From Thioalkalivibrio sp. (GTDB lineage Bacteria; Pseudomonadota; Gammaproteobacteria; Ectothiorhodospirales; Ectothiorhodospiraceae): a DNA stretch of 5,493 nucleotides. Shown here in pieces: positions 1-5,493 of this stretch. Below the pieces are notes generated by a model. That model did no database searches and was not told where the DNA came from. It saw only the letters and a program-made list of their open reading frames with translations. The stretch covers positions 1-5,493 of the forward strand of contig SLHN01000091.1 of assembly GCA_007136145.1 (NCBI GenBank), in the 5' to 3' direction. The first letter of the stretch is position 1; each line of letters starts with the position of its first letter. Position numbers and translations under genes: made by a program.

Positions 1-117
1 GATGGCCAATTCCCGGTTCACAAGCACCACTTTCGGGTCTGCGACCGGAGTCGGTTCCACCCGCGAAAAGAACGCCTCGGGCAATCGGGTGTAACTGAGA
101 TCGAAGTTCCAGCGCAT
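1..117 (-). CDS. selO: SelO/YdiU family protein adenylyltransferase, N-terminal fragment
   Basis: This is a partial gene: 39 codons are visible on the minus strand, and the rest lies beyond the left edge. The translation starts MRWNFDLSYTRLPEAFFSRV and continues with a PTPVADPKVVLVNRELA segment. This matches the usual start of SelO proteins (formerly UPF0061/YdiU): FD-x-S/T-Y-x-RLPE-x-F, then PTPV, then a short strand with LN-x-x-LA. SelO is a pseudokinase-fold enzyme that transfers AMP from ATP to hydroxyl side chains of proteins and is linked to redox stress. The catalytic residues are outside the window. The ATG at 117-115 is the best start: the frame has a stop about 45 bases upstream and conservation begins right after this Met. 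No strong Shine-Dalgarno is visible. The gene lies 140 bp downstream of the ATP-grasp gene on the same strand, so co-transcription is possible but not shown. Family assignment is from remembered motifs. Confidence 0.8.
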   Translation of the reverse strand, partial: MRWNFDLSYTRLPEAFFSRVEPTPVADPKVVLVNRELAI

Positions 118-257
118 GGACGGACTATTCCACAACGCGCGAACGGGTGCCGTTAGCCATCACGCGGATCGGGAATTACGTCATTTGGACCCGGACCGCT
201 TCACCCAGGGCAACTGAAGACTGGAGCGCCCCTCGCAGCACCCCACCATGGTGTTCG

Positions 258-1268
258 TCACCGCAACCGGTGACGCCACCTGGCCCGAGCAACCCCCAGG
301 TGCCTGCGCAGCCGGGCTCGAAGATTCACGGCGTGCAAACGTAGTAATATTCGCTGCTGCATCCGATCAATGGCTGCATCCGACGCCGCGTCGGGGCTGA
401 AGGATGGGTCGAGCGCGATCAGCGTTTCGGCCCAGGAGTCCGCATAGGGACGCAGGTCCGGATCGAAACGCGTCTGCGGACCGGTGAGCACCGTCGGGTT
501 GGTGTTGATCTCGAAAACCTGCAGCCGTCCCGCGATGCGACCATAGTCGATTCGGCCGTACGTGATTCCAGCCAGCTCAAATTTTTGGCGGATCCAGTCG
601 GCATGTGGGTTCCGCCGCACGTACTCGCGGTGCTCAAGTCGGTGTAATTCGTTCATTCCATCGGACAGATGCTTCACAAACCAAGATCGTGAGATGAAGC
701 AGTGCTGTGCGAACAAAGTGTCACCGATCCGGTAGGCTCCGTACTTGCGGAAATAGCCGTCGGCTTCCGGCTCGGCCGAATACTCCGCGACCATCCAGTC
801 ATCAGCGCTCAAATGCCGGCCGACGCTTTCCCGCAGCGCATGCTCAAGCGATATGCGGTCCGGAATGAGAGCGGGCGCAGTAACCATTGCACCGGCCTCA
901 CGCCGCAGGAAAACCGGAAACCGCAGATCCGGCGGCAACGCACTGGGCCGAAATACCCGGAACGGATTGTCCCCAGTCGCCGCCAGAGCGTCGAGCAACT
1001 GAAAGCGGCGCAGGCTACCTTCCGGGTGATTCAGCAACTTAATCCCACGACAGGCCAATCGGGCATGGATCGCCGCCGCTTCCCGGCGGGTCGAAGGCGC
1101 GATACGATCCATGTCTGTCCAAATCACGACTCCCGTGCGCACCCTTTCCAGCAACTCGAGTCTGGAATAAGGGATCACCCGCAAGCGGCTACGAAGATCC
1201 GTTCGAAAATGCACCAGCACCGAGGCTAGGGTGTGTACATATTTTTCTACACAAACGTAGTAGATCAT
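258..1268 (-). CDS. ATP-grasp-type protein of unknown substrate
   Basis: A 336-residue protein whose C-terminal half carries ATP-grasp features. These are a FPVFLRRE strand (117-124), AEY (161-163), a conserved-looking block FRKYGAYRIGD (173-183), DYG (241-243) and the metal/ATP-binding EINTNP (253-258, with E253 and N255 in the E-x-N pattern). ATP-grasp enzymes usually join a carboxylate to an amine or thiol through an acyl-phosphate; the substrate here cannot be read from sequence. Length fits a single-chain ATP-grasp protein. The last 35 residues (302-336) contain 12 arginines and look like a basic amphipathic helix. No signal peptide or membrane segment is seen. The start chosen is the ATG at 1268-1266, with GGGG six bases upstream. 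In-frame ATGs at 1286 and 1307 would add 6 or 13 residues, but neither has a well-spaced ribosome site. It is divergent from GNAT-P450. The fold call is fairly sure; the function is unknown. Confidence 0.8.
   Translation of the reverse strand: MIYYVCVEKYVHTLASVLVHFRTDLRSRLRVIPYSRLELLERVRTGVVIWTDMDRIAPSTRREAAAIHARLACRGIKLLNHPEGSLRRFQLLDALAATGDNPFRVFRPSALPPDLRFPVFLRREAGAMVTAPALIPDRISLEHALRESVGRHLSADDWMVAEYSAEPEADGYFRKYGAYRIGDTLFAQHCFISRSWFVKHLSDGMNELHRLEHREYVRRNPHADWIRQKFELAGITYGRIDYGRIAGRLQVFEINTNPTVLTGPQTRFDPDLRPYADSWAETLIALDPSFSPDAASDAAIDRMQQRILLRLHAVNLRARLRRHLGVARARWRHRLR
1232..1253. promoter_or_regulatory. AT-rich 22-bp inverted repeat, candidate operator
   Basis: The half-sites TGTGTA and TACACA are perfect inverted copies separated by ten AT-rich bases (CATATTTTTC). 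The element stands out in a GC-rich setting and lies where divergent control would be expected: inside codons 6-12 of the ATP-grasp gene and about 75 bp upstream of the GNAT start. The spacing resembles dimeric repressor or LysR-type sites, but no regulator gene is in view. The bases also encode protein, so codon constraint could produce part of the symmetry. Confidence 0.3.
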
Positions 1269-1327
1269 CAACGACCCCAGCCCCATCCTCGTCTCAAGGT
1301 TGGGCATCGGTCAAGGTTCGCCGGTCG

Positions 1328-2002
1328 ATGAAAATACGACTGGTGAGGGCACGGCATCGTGATATCGGAAGACTCGCACGGCTGGAGGCGGAAGCATGGC
1401 CCCAGGCGTTGCGGGCCAACAAGCAAACCATCCGGATGCGCTTGATGCGCGGACACAGGGTTTTGGTGGCCGAGACCGAAGACCGCTTCGTAGCCGCCGC
1501 AGGTTTCTATCACACTGCCGCGGATCCAACCAACGAAACGGCTTTCCCCCGGGACTTCCAGACATTTTCCACGATGCATGCAAGCACTCCCGTACGCTCG
1601 ACCTACGTCTATAACCTCTGCGTAACACCCGATCAACGGGGGTATGGAAGTGCCGAACACGTAATCGACGCCGTAATTCGGGATGCCCGCGCGGCCGGCG
1701 CCCGGTTCCTGGTCGGTGATGGCCGCTGCCCCTCCTACGCAGGCGCGATCGGATCCGGCCCAGACAGGGTACAACACGACCCACTGTTTCGTCAGGCGAT
1801 CGACGACTGGCTGCGCACGGGAGTGCGCCCCGAACTCCAATTGCTTATCCGCGACCCTGTACTGCGCTATTACTATCGCCGCCTCGGCTGTGAGTTTCTT
1901 CATCTCGCCGCAGGATTCCTGCCGGAAGATGGCGCAGCAGGTGGCTTTCGCGTAATTTTCCTGGTTCGACTGGGCGGCGTGTGGGCTGGTGAACATCCGT
2001 GA
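1328..2002 (+). CDS. GNAT-family N-acetyltransferase
   Basis: A 224-residue protein with the acetyl-CoA-binding core of the GNAT fold. The beta4 strand and pyrophosphate loop read YVYNLCVTPDQRGYGSAEH (93-111), in which R104-x-x-G107-x-A109 fits the R/Q-x-x-G-x-G/A signature. The helix after it (112-123) and strand ARFLVGDGR (125-133) are typical. The family transfers an acyl group from CoA, usually to an amine; the acceptor is unknown. Unlike a minimal GNAT of about 150 residues, it has an insertion (residues 134-175) before a late YYYRRLGCEF block (181-190) and a C-terminal strand GFRVIFLVRL (206-215), which suggests a specialised substrate pocket. The start is ATG 1328, with a modest AAGG 11 bases upstream. 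The stop overlaps the P450 start by four bases, so the two are likely made together. No signal peptide or membrane segment is seen, so a cytoplasmic location is inferred. Confidence 0.85.
   Translation: MKIRLVRARHRDIGRLARLEAEAWPQALRANKQTIRMRLMRGHRVLVAETEDRFVAAAGFYHTAADPTNETAFPRDFQTFSTMHASTPVRSTYVYNLCVTPDQRGYGSAEHVIDAVIRDARAAGARFLVGDGRCPSYAGAIGSGPDRVQHDPLFRQAIDDWLRTGVRPELQLLIRDPVLRYYYRRLGCEFLHLAAGFLPEDGAAGGFRVIFLVRLGGVWAGEHP
1999..2002 (+). promoter_or_regulatory. GTGA stop-start overlap coupling GNAT and P450
   Basis: The last codon of the GNAT gene (TGA at 2000-2002) overlaps the first codon of the P450 gene (GTG at 1999-2001). The P450 frame has a stop at 1990-1992, so GTG 1999 is the first available start. 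No strong Shine-Dalgarno precedes it, which fits re-initiation by ribosomes finishing GNAT. This is inferred from layout. Confidence 0.75.
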
Positions 2003-3228
2003 ACGTGTTGCCATTGTTCGATCCGTTCCTCGTCATCCGCAGCGAGCAGCGGTACCTGCAGTACCGATGGTTCCGGGAACGCACTCCAGCCGCCTGGGGC
2101 CGTTCCCCACACCCCGGCTTCGGCGTTTCACTTTACCTACTCTCGCACCGCGCGGTAACTCGCGGCCTGGCCCACCCCGCCTTGCTGCAGGCGCCGCAGA
2201 CCGCGGAATACCAGGTCGTTCGCGATGCACTGAAACAGGACCCGGAGTTTGCGACGATACTCGGGGCTGTGCTGTTCACGGATCCACCGGGACATGCAGG
2301 GTTGCGCCGGCCCATGACTCGGGCGATGACGTTAGGAATCATGCAACAACGTCGGGCCGCTTTGCAGGCGCGGGCACAGTCCCTGCTGGACGCCTGTTGC
2401 CAGCGTACAGGATTCGAATTCGTATCGGACTTCGCCTCCCCCTATATCGTGGGTGCGTTGGGCGATCTGGTGGGCCTACCACTCGGTGACCCATATGCGA
2501 TCAAGGAGCAAACCGCCCGCCTGGCACAGGCACTGGACCTACGCAGTGAACCATCTCATCGCACCGGGCACTCAACCGCAGCAGTCACGCTTGCGCGCTT
2601 GGTCGAACAAGCGCTGGCGACAGCGAAACCCGACCCGAATGGGCTTTGCGCGCGATTCCTCGATCTGCACGAGGCCGGGATCTGGTCACAGGAAGACCTT
2701 GTGACCAACCTAGTTTTCCTCCTGTTCGCGGGCCAGGAAACCGCAGTGGACGGCCTTGGCAACGCCATTGTTTCAATGGCGCGGCAGCCCGAGGCTTGGC
2801 GTAGCCTGGCGGCCGGTCATTTCGACAGCGTCGACGCAACCGATGAACTCTTGCGCCATGAACCACCTCTGCAATACGCAGCAACGCGAATTGCGGCGGA
2901 ACCCCTGACCATCGAAGGAATTGCGATTCCCGCGAATACTGCAGTGGTTCCAGTGCTCGCGAGTGCCAACCGGGATCCGGAGGTGTTCCCGATGCCGGAC
3001 ACCCTGCGACTCGATCGCAAGCCTGTGAACAGCCGCACGTTTGGCCACGGCCTGCATGTCTGCGCTGGCAAACATGTCGCCAGAATCGAGATCGCCGTGG
3101 CACTGGAAACCTTGGTGGCCCGTTTGGCACCGGAAACGGTCGACCTTGATGGTATCGTGGAACGGGATCTGATCACGTTTCGCGGTCACCGGCGAATCCC
3201 CGTGACACCCGGTGCCGCACCTCGATAG
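1999..3228 (+). CDS. Cytochrome P450 (bacterial soluble class)
   Basis: A complete 409-residue P450, close to the usual 400-residue length of soluble bacterial enzymes. Landmarks in order are: C-helix HAGLR (H99 and R103, heme propionate contacts); I-helix AGQET (244-248), with the acid-alcohol pair E247/T248 used for oxygen activation; K-helix ELLR (E283, R286); ANRDPEVF (323-330); and the heme loop FGHGLHVCAG (348-357), with C355 as the thiolate ligand. All key residues are intact, so it should be active. The substrate is not predictable. The enzyme needs electrons from a ferredoxin or flavodoxin system, and none is encoded nearby. No N-terminal membrane anchor is present, so it is cytosolic. 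It starts with GTG overlapping the GNAT stop, and the pirin gene follows 21 bp after its TAG. The pairing with GNAT suggests both act on one substrate or pathway; this is inference. Confidence 0.95.
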   Translation: MNVLPLFDPFLVIRSEQRYLQYRWFRERTPAAWGRSPHPGFGVSLYLLSHRAVTRGLAHPALLQAPQTAEYQVVRDALKQDPEFATILGAVLFTDPPGHAGLRRPMTRAMTLGIMQQRRAALQARAQSLLDACCQRTGFEFVSDFASPYIVGALGDLVGLPLGDPYAIKEQTARLAQALDLRSEPSHRTGHSTAAVTLARLVEQALATAKPDPNGLCARFLDLHEAGIWSQEDLVTNLVFLLFAGQETAVDGLGNAIVSMARQPEAWRSLAAGHFDSVDATDELLRHEPPLQYAATRIAAEPLTIEGIAIPANTAVVPVLASANRDPEVFPMPDTLRLDRKPVNSRTFGHGLHVCAGKHVARIEIAVALETLVARLAPETVDLDGIVERDLITFRGHRRIPVTPGAAPR

Positions 3229-3235
3229 CCGTTAC

Positions 3236-3240
3236 GGAGG
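3236..3240 (+). promoter_or_regulatory. Shine-Dalgarno GGAGG deciding the pirin start
   Basis: A strong GGAGG lies nine bases before ATG 3250 but only three bases before the in-frame TTG at 3244. Spacing therefore favours the ATG as the true start of the pirin gene, shortening the longest reading frame by two codons. Confidence 0.7.
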
Positions 3241-3249
3241 ACATTGACA

Positions 3250-4161
3250 ATGCAAAACGATCGGCCGGCCGAACAAGAGCGCGAATCCACTCAGGGCAAC
3301 AGTGCGGTGGTTCTACTACTGCAACCGCGTGAAAAGGATCTTGGCGAGTTCACGGTGCGCAGACTGCTGCCCGCCGCGAAACGCACGCTGGTTGGACCCT
3401 GGATCTTCTTCGACCACATGGGGCCAGCCGACTTCCCGCCGGGACAGGGCATCAAGGTACGTCCTCACCCCCACATCAACCTCGCCACCGTGACTTACCT
3501 GTTCGAAGGTGAGATTCTGCACCGTGATTCGCTCGGCAGCCTGCAACCGATCGTACCCGGCGACATCAATCTCATGGTCGCCGGGCGCGGCATCGTACAT
3601 TCCGAGCGCGAGCGGCCGGAGATCACCTCCACCGCGCACCGTCTGCATGGACTTCAACTGTGGTTGGCGTTGCCCGAGGCGGACGAGGAAATCGACCCCG
3701 CCTTCCACCACTACCCAAGCGCCGAGATTCCGAGCCGAATCATCAATGGCGTCCCGATCCGGGTAATGATGGGCTCCGCCTTCGGTGCAACCTCGCCGGT
3801 GAGGACCTTCGCTGATACCCTCTATGTGGAGGCACGGCTGAAGTCAGGCCAGTGCCTGGCCCTGCCGATGGCTCACGAGCGTGCGCTGTATGTGGTCAGT
3901 GGCCAACTGAAACTCGGCGACATCATGTTGCCAGAGCATTCAATGGCGATCCTGTCCGGGGCATCGAATCTCGTCGTCGAAGCCGAAGCCGAATCGCGTA
4001 TTGCGCTGATCGGTGGCGAACCACTGGGCCAACGCTATATCGACTGGAACTTCGTCTCCAGCCGGACCGAGCGCATTGAACAGGCCAGAGCCGATTGGCG
4101 CGAAGGGCGCTTTCCCCGGGTGCCCGGCGACGAGGAAGAGTTCATTCCTCTACCGGACTGA
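3250..4161 (+). CDS. Pirin-family bicupin protein
   Basis: A 303-residue protein of normal pirin length, with two cupin barrels. The N-terminal cupin has WIFFDHMGPADF (51-62), RPHPHINLATVTYLFEGE (71-88) and GRGIVHSE (112-119). The four expected metal ligands are present: H73, H75, H117 and E119. The C-terminal segment (about 261-303) carries the family's closing block, including IDWNFVSS and a FIPLP end. Pirins bind iron or another divalent metal; some bacterial members show quercetin 2,3-dioxygenase activity, others bind regulators or metabolic enzymes. The exact role here is not readable. The start is ATG 3250, set by GGAGG at 3236-3240. It lies 21 bp downstream of the P450 gene on the same strand, so it is likely in the GNAT-P450 transcript, although pirin genes are often found as stand-alone stress genes. 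A cytoplasmic location is inferred from the lack of a signal peptide. Confidence 0.95.
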   Translation: MQNDRPAEQERESTQGNSAVVLLLQPREKDLGEFTVRRLLPAAKRTLVGPWIFFDHMGPADFPPGQGIKVRPHPHINLATVTYLFEGEILHRDSLGSLQPIVPGDINLMVAGRGIVHSERERPEITSTAHRLHGLQLWLALPEADEEIDPAFHHYPSAEIPSRIINGVPIRVMMGSAFGATSPVRTFADTLYVEARLKSGQCLALPMAHERALYVVSGQLKLGDIMLPEHSMAILSGASNLVVEAEAESRIALIGGEPLGQRYIDWNFVSSRTERIEQARADWREGRFPRVPGDEEEFIPLPD

Positions 4162-4275
4162 CCCACCTGCTCGCAAGCCGCCAATTGACCACGCGCGAAC
4201 ACTCCAGCCTCGCCCGTACGCATGATCGAGGATACCTTAAACCCACGGCTACGCCGCACGCGCCATCGCGCAGCG

Positions 4276-4306
4276 TTTCCCATGGATCCATGGCTTCCGC
4301 GATAAT
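4276..4306 (+). promoter_or_regulatory. Possible promoter of the lipoprotein gene
   Basis: GATAAT at 4301-4306 resembles a sigma70 -10 box and lies 33 bases before ATG 4340, a sensible leader length. The matching -35 region is poor (TTTCCC at 4276-4281, spacer 19). It is listed only because the upstream gap is otherwise GC-rich and this is its best candidate. Confidence 0.25.
4280..4293. repeat. Perfect 14-bp palindrome
   Basis: CCATGGATCCATGG is identical on both strands. It sits between the candidate -35 and -10 elements upstream of the lipoprotein gene, where a repressor site would act. No other copy was noticed in the window. The function is unknown. Confidence 0.4.
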
Positions 4307-4339
4307 CAGATCCACTTCATTTTCAGAGGCCCTCCCTAG

Positions 4340-4972
4340 ATGACTTCACGCTCCCGCAGCCTCCTGCTGACTTGCCTTTTCGCTCTCGCACTTCTGGGCT
4401 GTTCTCCGGAACAGTCAATCGAGTCCCCGGGTGATCCAGTGGCGCCGGCCCAACAGCCTCGGCCCGCAGCCGAACAGGTACTACCCGAAACCACTCAGGG
4501 CTCGGTCGCCGGTCTGTCCTGGTCAGTCCCCGCGGTTTGGGCGGAGCAGCCGCAACGGCCGATGCGTGCGGCGACCTACCACACCCGGCCCGCGGGGGGT
4601 GATGCCGATCACGGCGAGGTGGCAGTGTTCTATTTTGGTCCCGGCGAGGGCGGAACGGTGGAAGCCAATGTCAGCCGCTGGTTCCGGCAGTTTGACCAGG
4701 ACGATGGCCGCCCGACGAGCGAAGTCGCGGAACGGGAATCGATGGAGATCGACGGCATCAGCGTGACGCTGGTCCGCGCGAGCGGTACCTACAATGCAGC
4801 CGCCGGCCCCATGGCACCCAGGGCTGACCTGCGGCCGGGCTACCGGCTGATCGGTGCGATCGCCGTGGGTCCCGAAGGCGCGGTCTTCTTCAAGTTCACC
4901 GGCCCCGAGAACACGGTTCAACAGGAAGAACCGCATTTCATGAACATGGTCGAGTCGATCCGGATGATGTGA
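4340..4972 (+). CDS. Predicted outer-membrane lipoprotein with a conserved hypothetical domain
   Basis: A 210-residue protein with a clear type II signal peptide: basic start (R4, R6), hydrophobic stretch 8-19 and lipobox LLGC with C21 as the lipidated residue. Ser at +2 favours outer-membrane sorting by the Lol system. Residues 22-54 form a Pro/Gln/Glu-rich linker. The mature domain (about 55-208) begins GLSWSVPAVW and contains EVAVFYFGPGEGGTVEANVSRW (93-114) and FFKFTGPENTV (183-193). This pattern is familiar from uncharacterised secreted proteins of proteobacteria and planctomycetes, a recollection not checked by search. No catalytic motif is evident. The start is ATG 4340, with AGAGG ten bases upstream. 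It is separated from pirin by 178 bp and probably has its own promoter. No link to the P450 cassette is evident. Confidence 0.85.
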   Translation: MTSRSRSLLLTCLFALALLGCSPEQSIESPGDPVAPAQQPRPAAEQVLPETTQGSVAGLSWSVPAVWAEQPQRPMRAATYHTRPAGGDADHGEVAVFYFGPGEGGTVEANVSRWFRQFDQDDGRPTSEVAERESMEIDGISVTLVRASGTYNAAAGPMAPRADLRPGYRLIGAIAVGPEGAVFFKFTGPENTVQQEEPHFMNMVESIRMM

Positions 4973-4977
4973 TCGCA

Positions 4978-5007
4978 CCATGATCCCCGGCCCTTCCGCC
5001 GGCATGG
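4978..5007 (+). terminator. Hairpin after the lipoprotein gene, weak terminator candidate
   Basis: Six bases after the lipoprotein stop, CCATG (4978-4982) and CCGGC (4987-4991) pair with the contiguous GCCGG-CATGG (4998-5007). This gives a ten-pair stem with a four-base bulge and a six-base loop. No run of T follows, so it is not a classic intrinsic terminator. It may instead stabilise the 3' end or be incidental. Confidence 0.3.
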
Positions 5008-5099
5008 ATTGACGCACCTGGCGCACGGGAATAGCTTTAGCTCAGAGAACTACTCGAGCTGACGATCATGGCGCCAACCACCACCCCTATTGCTGAAAA

Positions 5100-5211
5100 A
5101 TGCAGGGTGCCAACGAGCGCAGCGAATTGCGCCGCTCGAGACCGAGGGGCCTGGATGTCAGGCCCGGCGTGGTGTCGATGCGGTTCGGTTTCTCCTCCCG
5201 GCACCCCGCAT
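5100..5211. repeat. Structured inverted-repeat element, copy 1
   Basis: The 12-base ends ATGCAGGGTGCC (5100-5111) and GGCACCCCGCAT (5200-5211) are inverted copies with one mismatch. Inside are three further pairings. A left hairpin joins GGTGcCAA to TTGCGCC around GAGCGCAGCGAA-like sequence. A perfect 7-bp hairpin joins GGGCCTG (5147-5153) to CAGGCCC (5159-5165). GAGACCG (5138-5144) also pairs with CGGTTTCTC (5186-5194) with small bulges. The element shares its layout and much of its sequence with copy 2, in the same direction 172 bp further on. The motif resembles widespread proteobacterial palindromic repeats containing GGGTGC and GCAGCGAATTGC; that likeness is from memory. It encodes no protein. 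Confidence 0.75.
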
Positions 5212-5271
5212 GATGGGCATTCACGTTGACTCGCATTCCCCTCGGGTCACCACTGACCATGAAAGGTCCAA

Positions 5272-5373
5272 GCGTAGGGTGTCAATGAGAGCAGCGAATT
5301 GCACCGTTCGAGGCCCGGAGGCCGGACAGCGTGGTAACGGTGCGGTTCGGCTGGGCCTCACGGCACCCTACGC
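5272..5373. repeat. Structured inverted-repeat element, copy 2
   Basis: The ends GCGTAGGGTGTC (5272-5283) and GGCACCCTACGC (5362-5373) are inverted copies, ten bases of them perfect. Internal pairings include GGTG-t-CAAT with ATTGCACC (5278-5305), GAGGCCC (5310-5316) with GGGCCTC (5353-5359), and GCACCGTT (5301-5308) with AACGGTGC (5336-5343). The last two cross, so they are alternative folds or a pseudoknot. GCAGCGAATTGC (5291-5302) and GCGGTTCGG (5342-5350) are identical in copy 1. Differences between the copies are often transitions, and several keep pairing. Similarity continues a little past the right end, where both copies have TTCACGT eight to nine bases downstream. No clear target-site duplication is seen. 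Confidence 0.75.
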
Positions 5374-5466
5374 GGGTTCGTTCACGTCAACCCCAACCTG
5401 CGCGGTACGCGCGGATTCGGTGCTCTGAGATCCTTTACGCGATGGCCGGCATCAGGAAACAGCGGC

Positions 5467-5493
5467 ATGGCGCTGCCGAAAAAAGACTACCGA
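5467..5493 (+). CDS. Possible start of a gene running off the right edge
   Basis: ATG 5467 opens a frame reading MALPKKDYR to the window edge. It is preceded by AGGA (5454-5457) at nine bases, a reasonable ribosome site. Nine residues are too few to identify a family. A second frame from ATG 5442 is also open to the edge but lacks a ribosome site. Confidence 0.4.

Noticed and set aside
118..257. Intergenic gap between the ATP-grasp and SelO genes searched for a terminator or small gene
   Set aside because: No stable GC stem with a T run and no convincing small frame was seen.
702..1229. Long open frame on the plus strand opposite the ATP-grasp gene
   Set aside because: It is antisense to a gene with recognisable motifs, and its product has no family features. 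High GC explains the open frame.
336..1262. Direct repeat CAAACGTAGTA at 336-346 and 1252-1262, near both ends of the ATP-grasp gene
   Set aside because: Eleven-base matches are expected a few times by chance in a window this size, and the copies lie in different codon frames.
1294..1318. TCAAGGTT direct repeat just upstream of GNAT
   Set aside because: It is only eight bases and not symmetric. It may simply reflect the AAGG ribosome site and the alternative ATP-grasp start region.
1268..2014. Long minus-strand open frame opposite the GNAT gene (and a shorter one at 1311-1784)
   Set aside because: Both are shadows of the GNAT gene, with low-complexity or arginine-rich products and no motifs.
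2585..3130. Minus-strand open frame opposite the P450 gene
   Set aside because: The P450 frame contains every expected motif; the opposite frame has none.
5036..5062. TAGCTCAG resembling a tRNA D-arm
   Set aside because: No acceptor stem, anticodon arm or T-arm can be placed around it.
5100..5373. CRISPR-like repetition
   Set aside because: There are only two long, imperfect units with internal symmetry, not short identical repeats with unique spacers.
5090..5428. Open frame of about 112 codons spanning the two repeats
   Set aside because: It runs through inverted-repeat elements, and the translation is compositionally odd. It is best explained by GC-rich non-coding DNA.

Overview
The window reads as a piece of a GC-rich proteobacterial chromosome, most likely a gammaproteobacterium. 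This rests on dense genes, a lipoprotein signal with a Ser at +2, a SelO gene, a pirin gene and palindromic intergenic repeats. The genus cannot be named from sequence alone.

Layout from left to right. (1) The first 39 codons of a SelO-type protein AMPylase gene lie on the minus strand and run off the left edge. (2) An ATP-grasp-type protein of unknown substrate (258-1268, minus) is read toward SelO. (3) Starting about 60 bp away and pointing right is a GNAT acetyltransferase gene (1328-2002). Its stop overlaps the GTG start of a bacterial cytochrome P450 (1999-3228) by 4 bp, and a pirin gene (3250-4161) follows 21 bp later. (4) After a 178-bp gap comes a proline-rich lipoprotein with a conserved periplasmic domain (4340-4972). 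(5) The last ~520 bp is non-coding until near the right edge. It holds a possible hairpin behind the lipoprotein and two same-direction copies of a complex inverted-repeat element of about 100-112 bp. A possible gene start (ATG at 5467) sits at the very end.

How the genes may work together. GNAT and P450 are almost certainly co-transcribed and probably translationally coupled, and pirin is likely in the same transcript. A divergently read ATP-grasp gene next to an acyltransferase and a P450 is the tool set expected for making and oxidising a small acylated or amide-linked molecule. No dedicated carrier protein, transporter, redox partner or regulator is visible, so this is a hypothesis. An AT-rich 22-bp inverted repeat (1232-1253), just inside the 5' end of the ATP-grasp gene and about 75 bp upstream of GNAT, could be a shared operator.

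The most distinctive items are the uncharacterised ATP-grasp / GNAT-P450-pirin cassette and the pair of structured repeats at 5100-5211 and 5272-5373.
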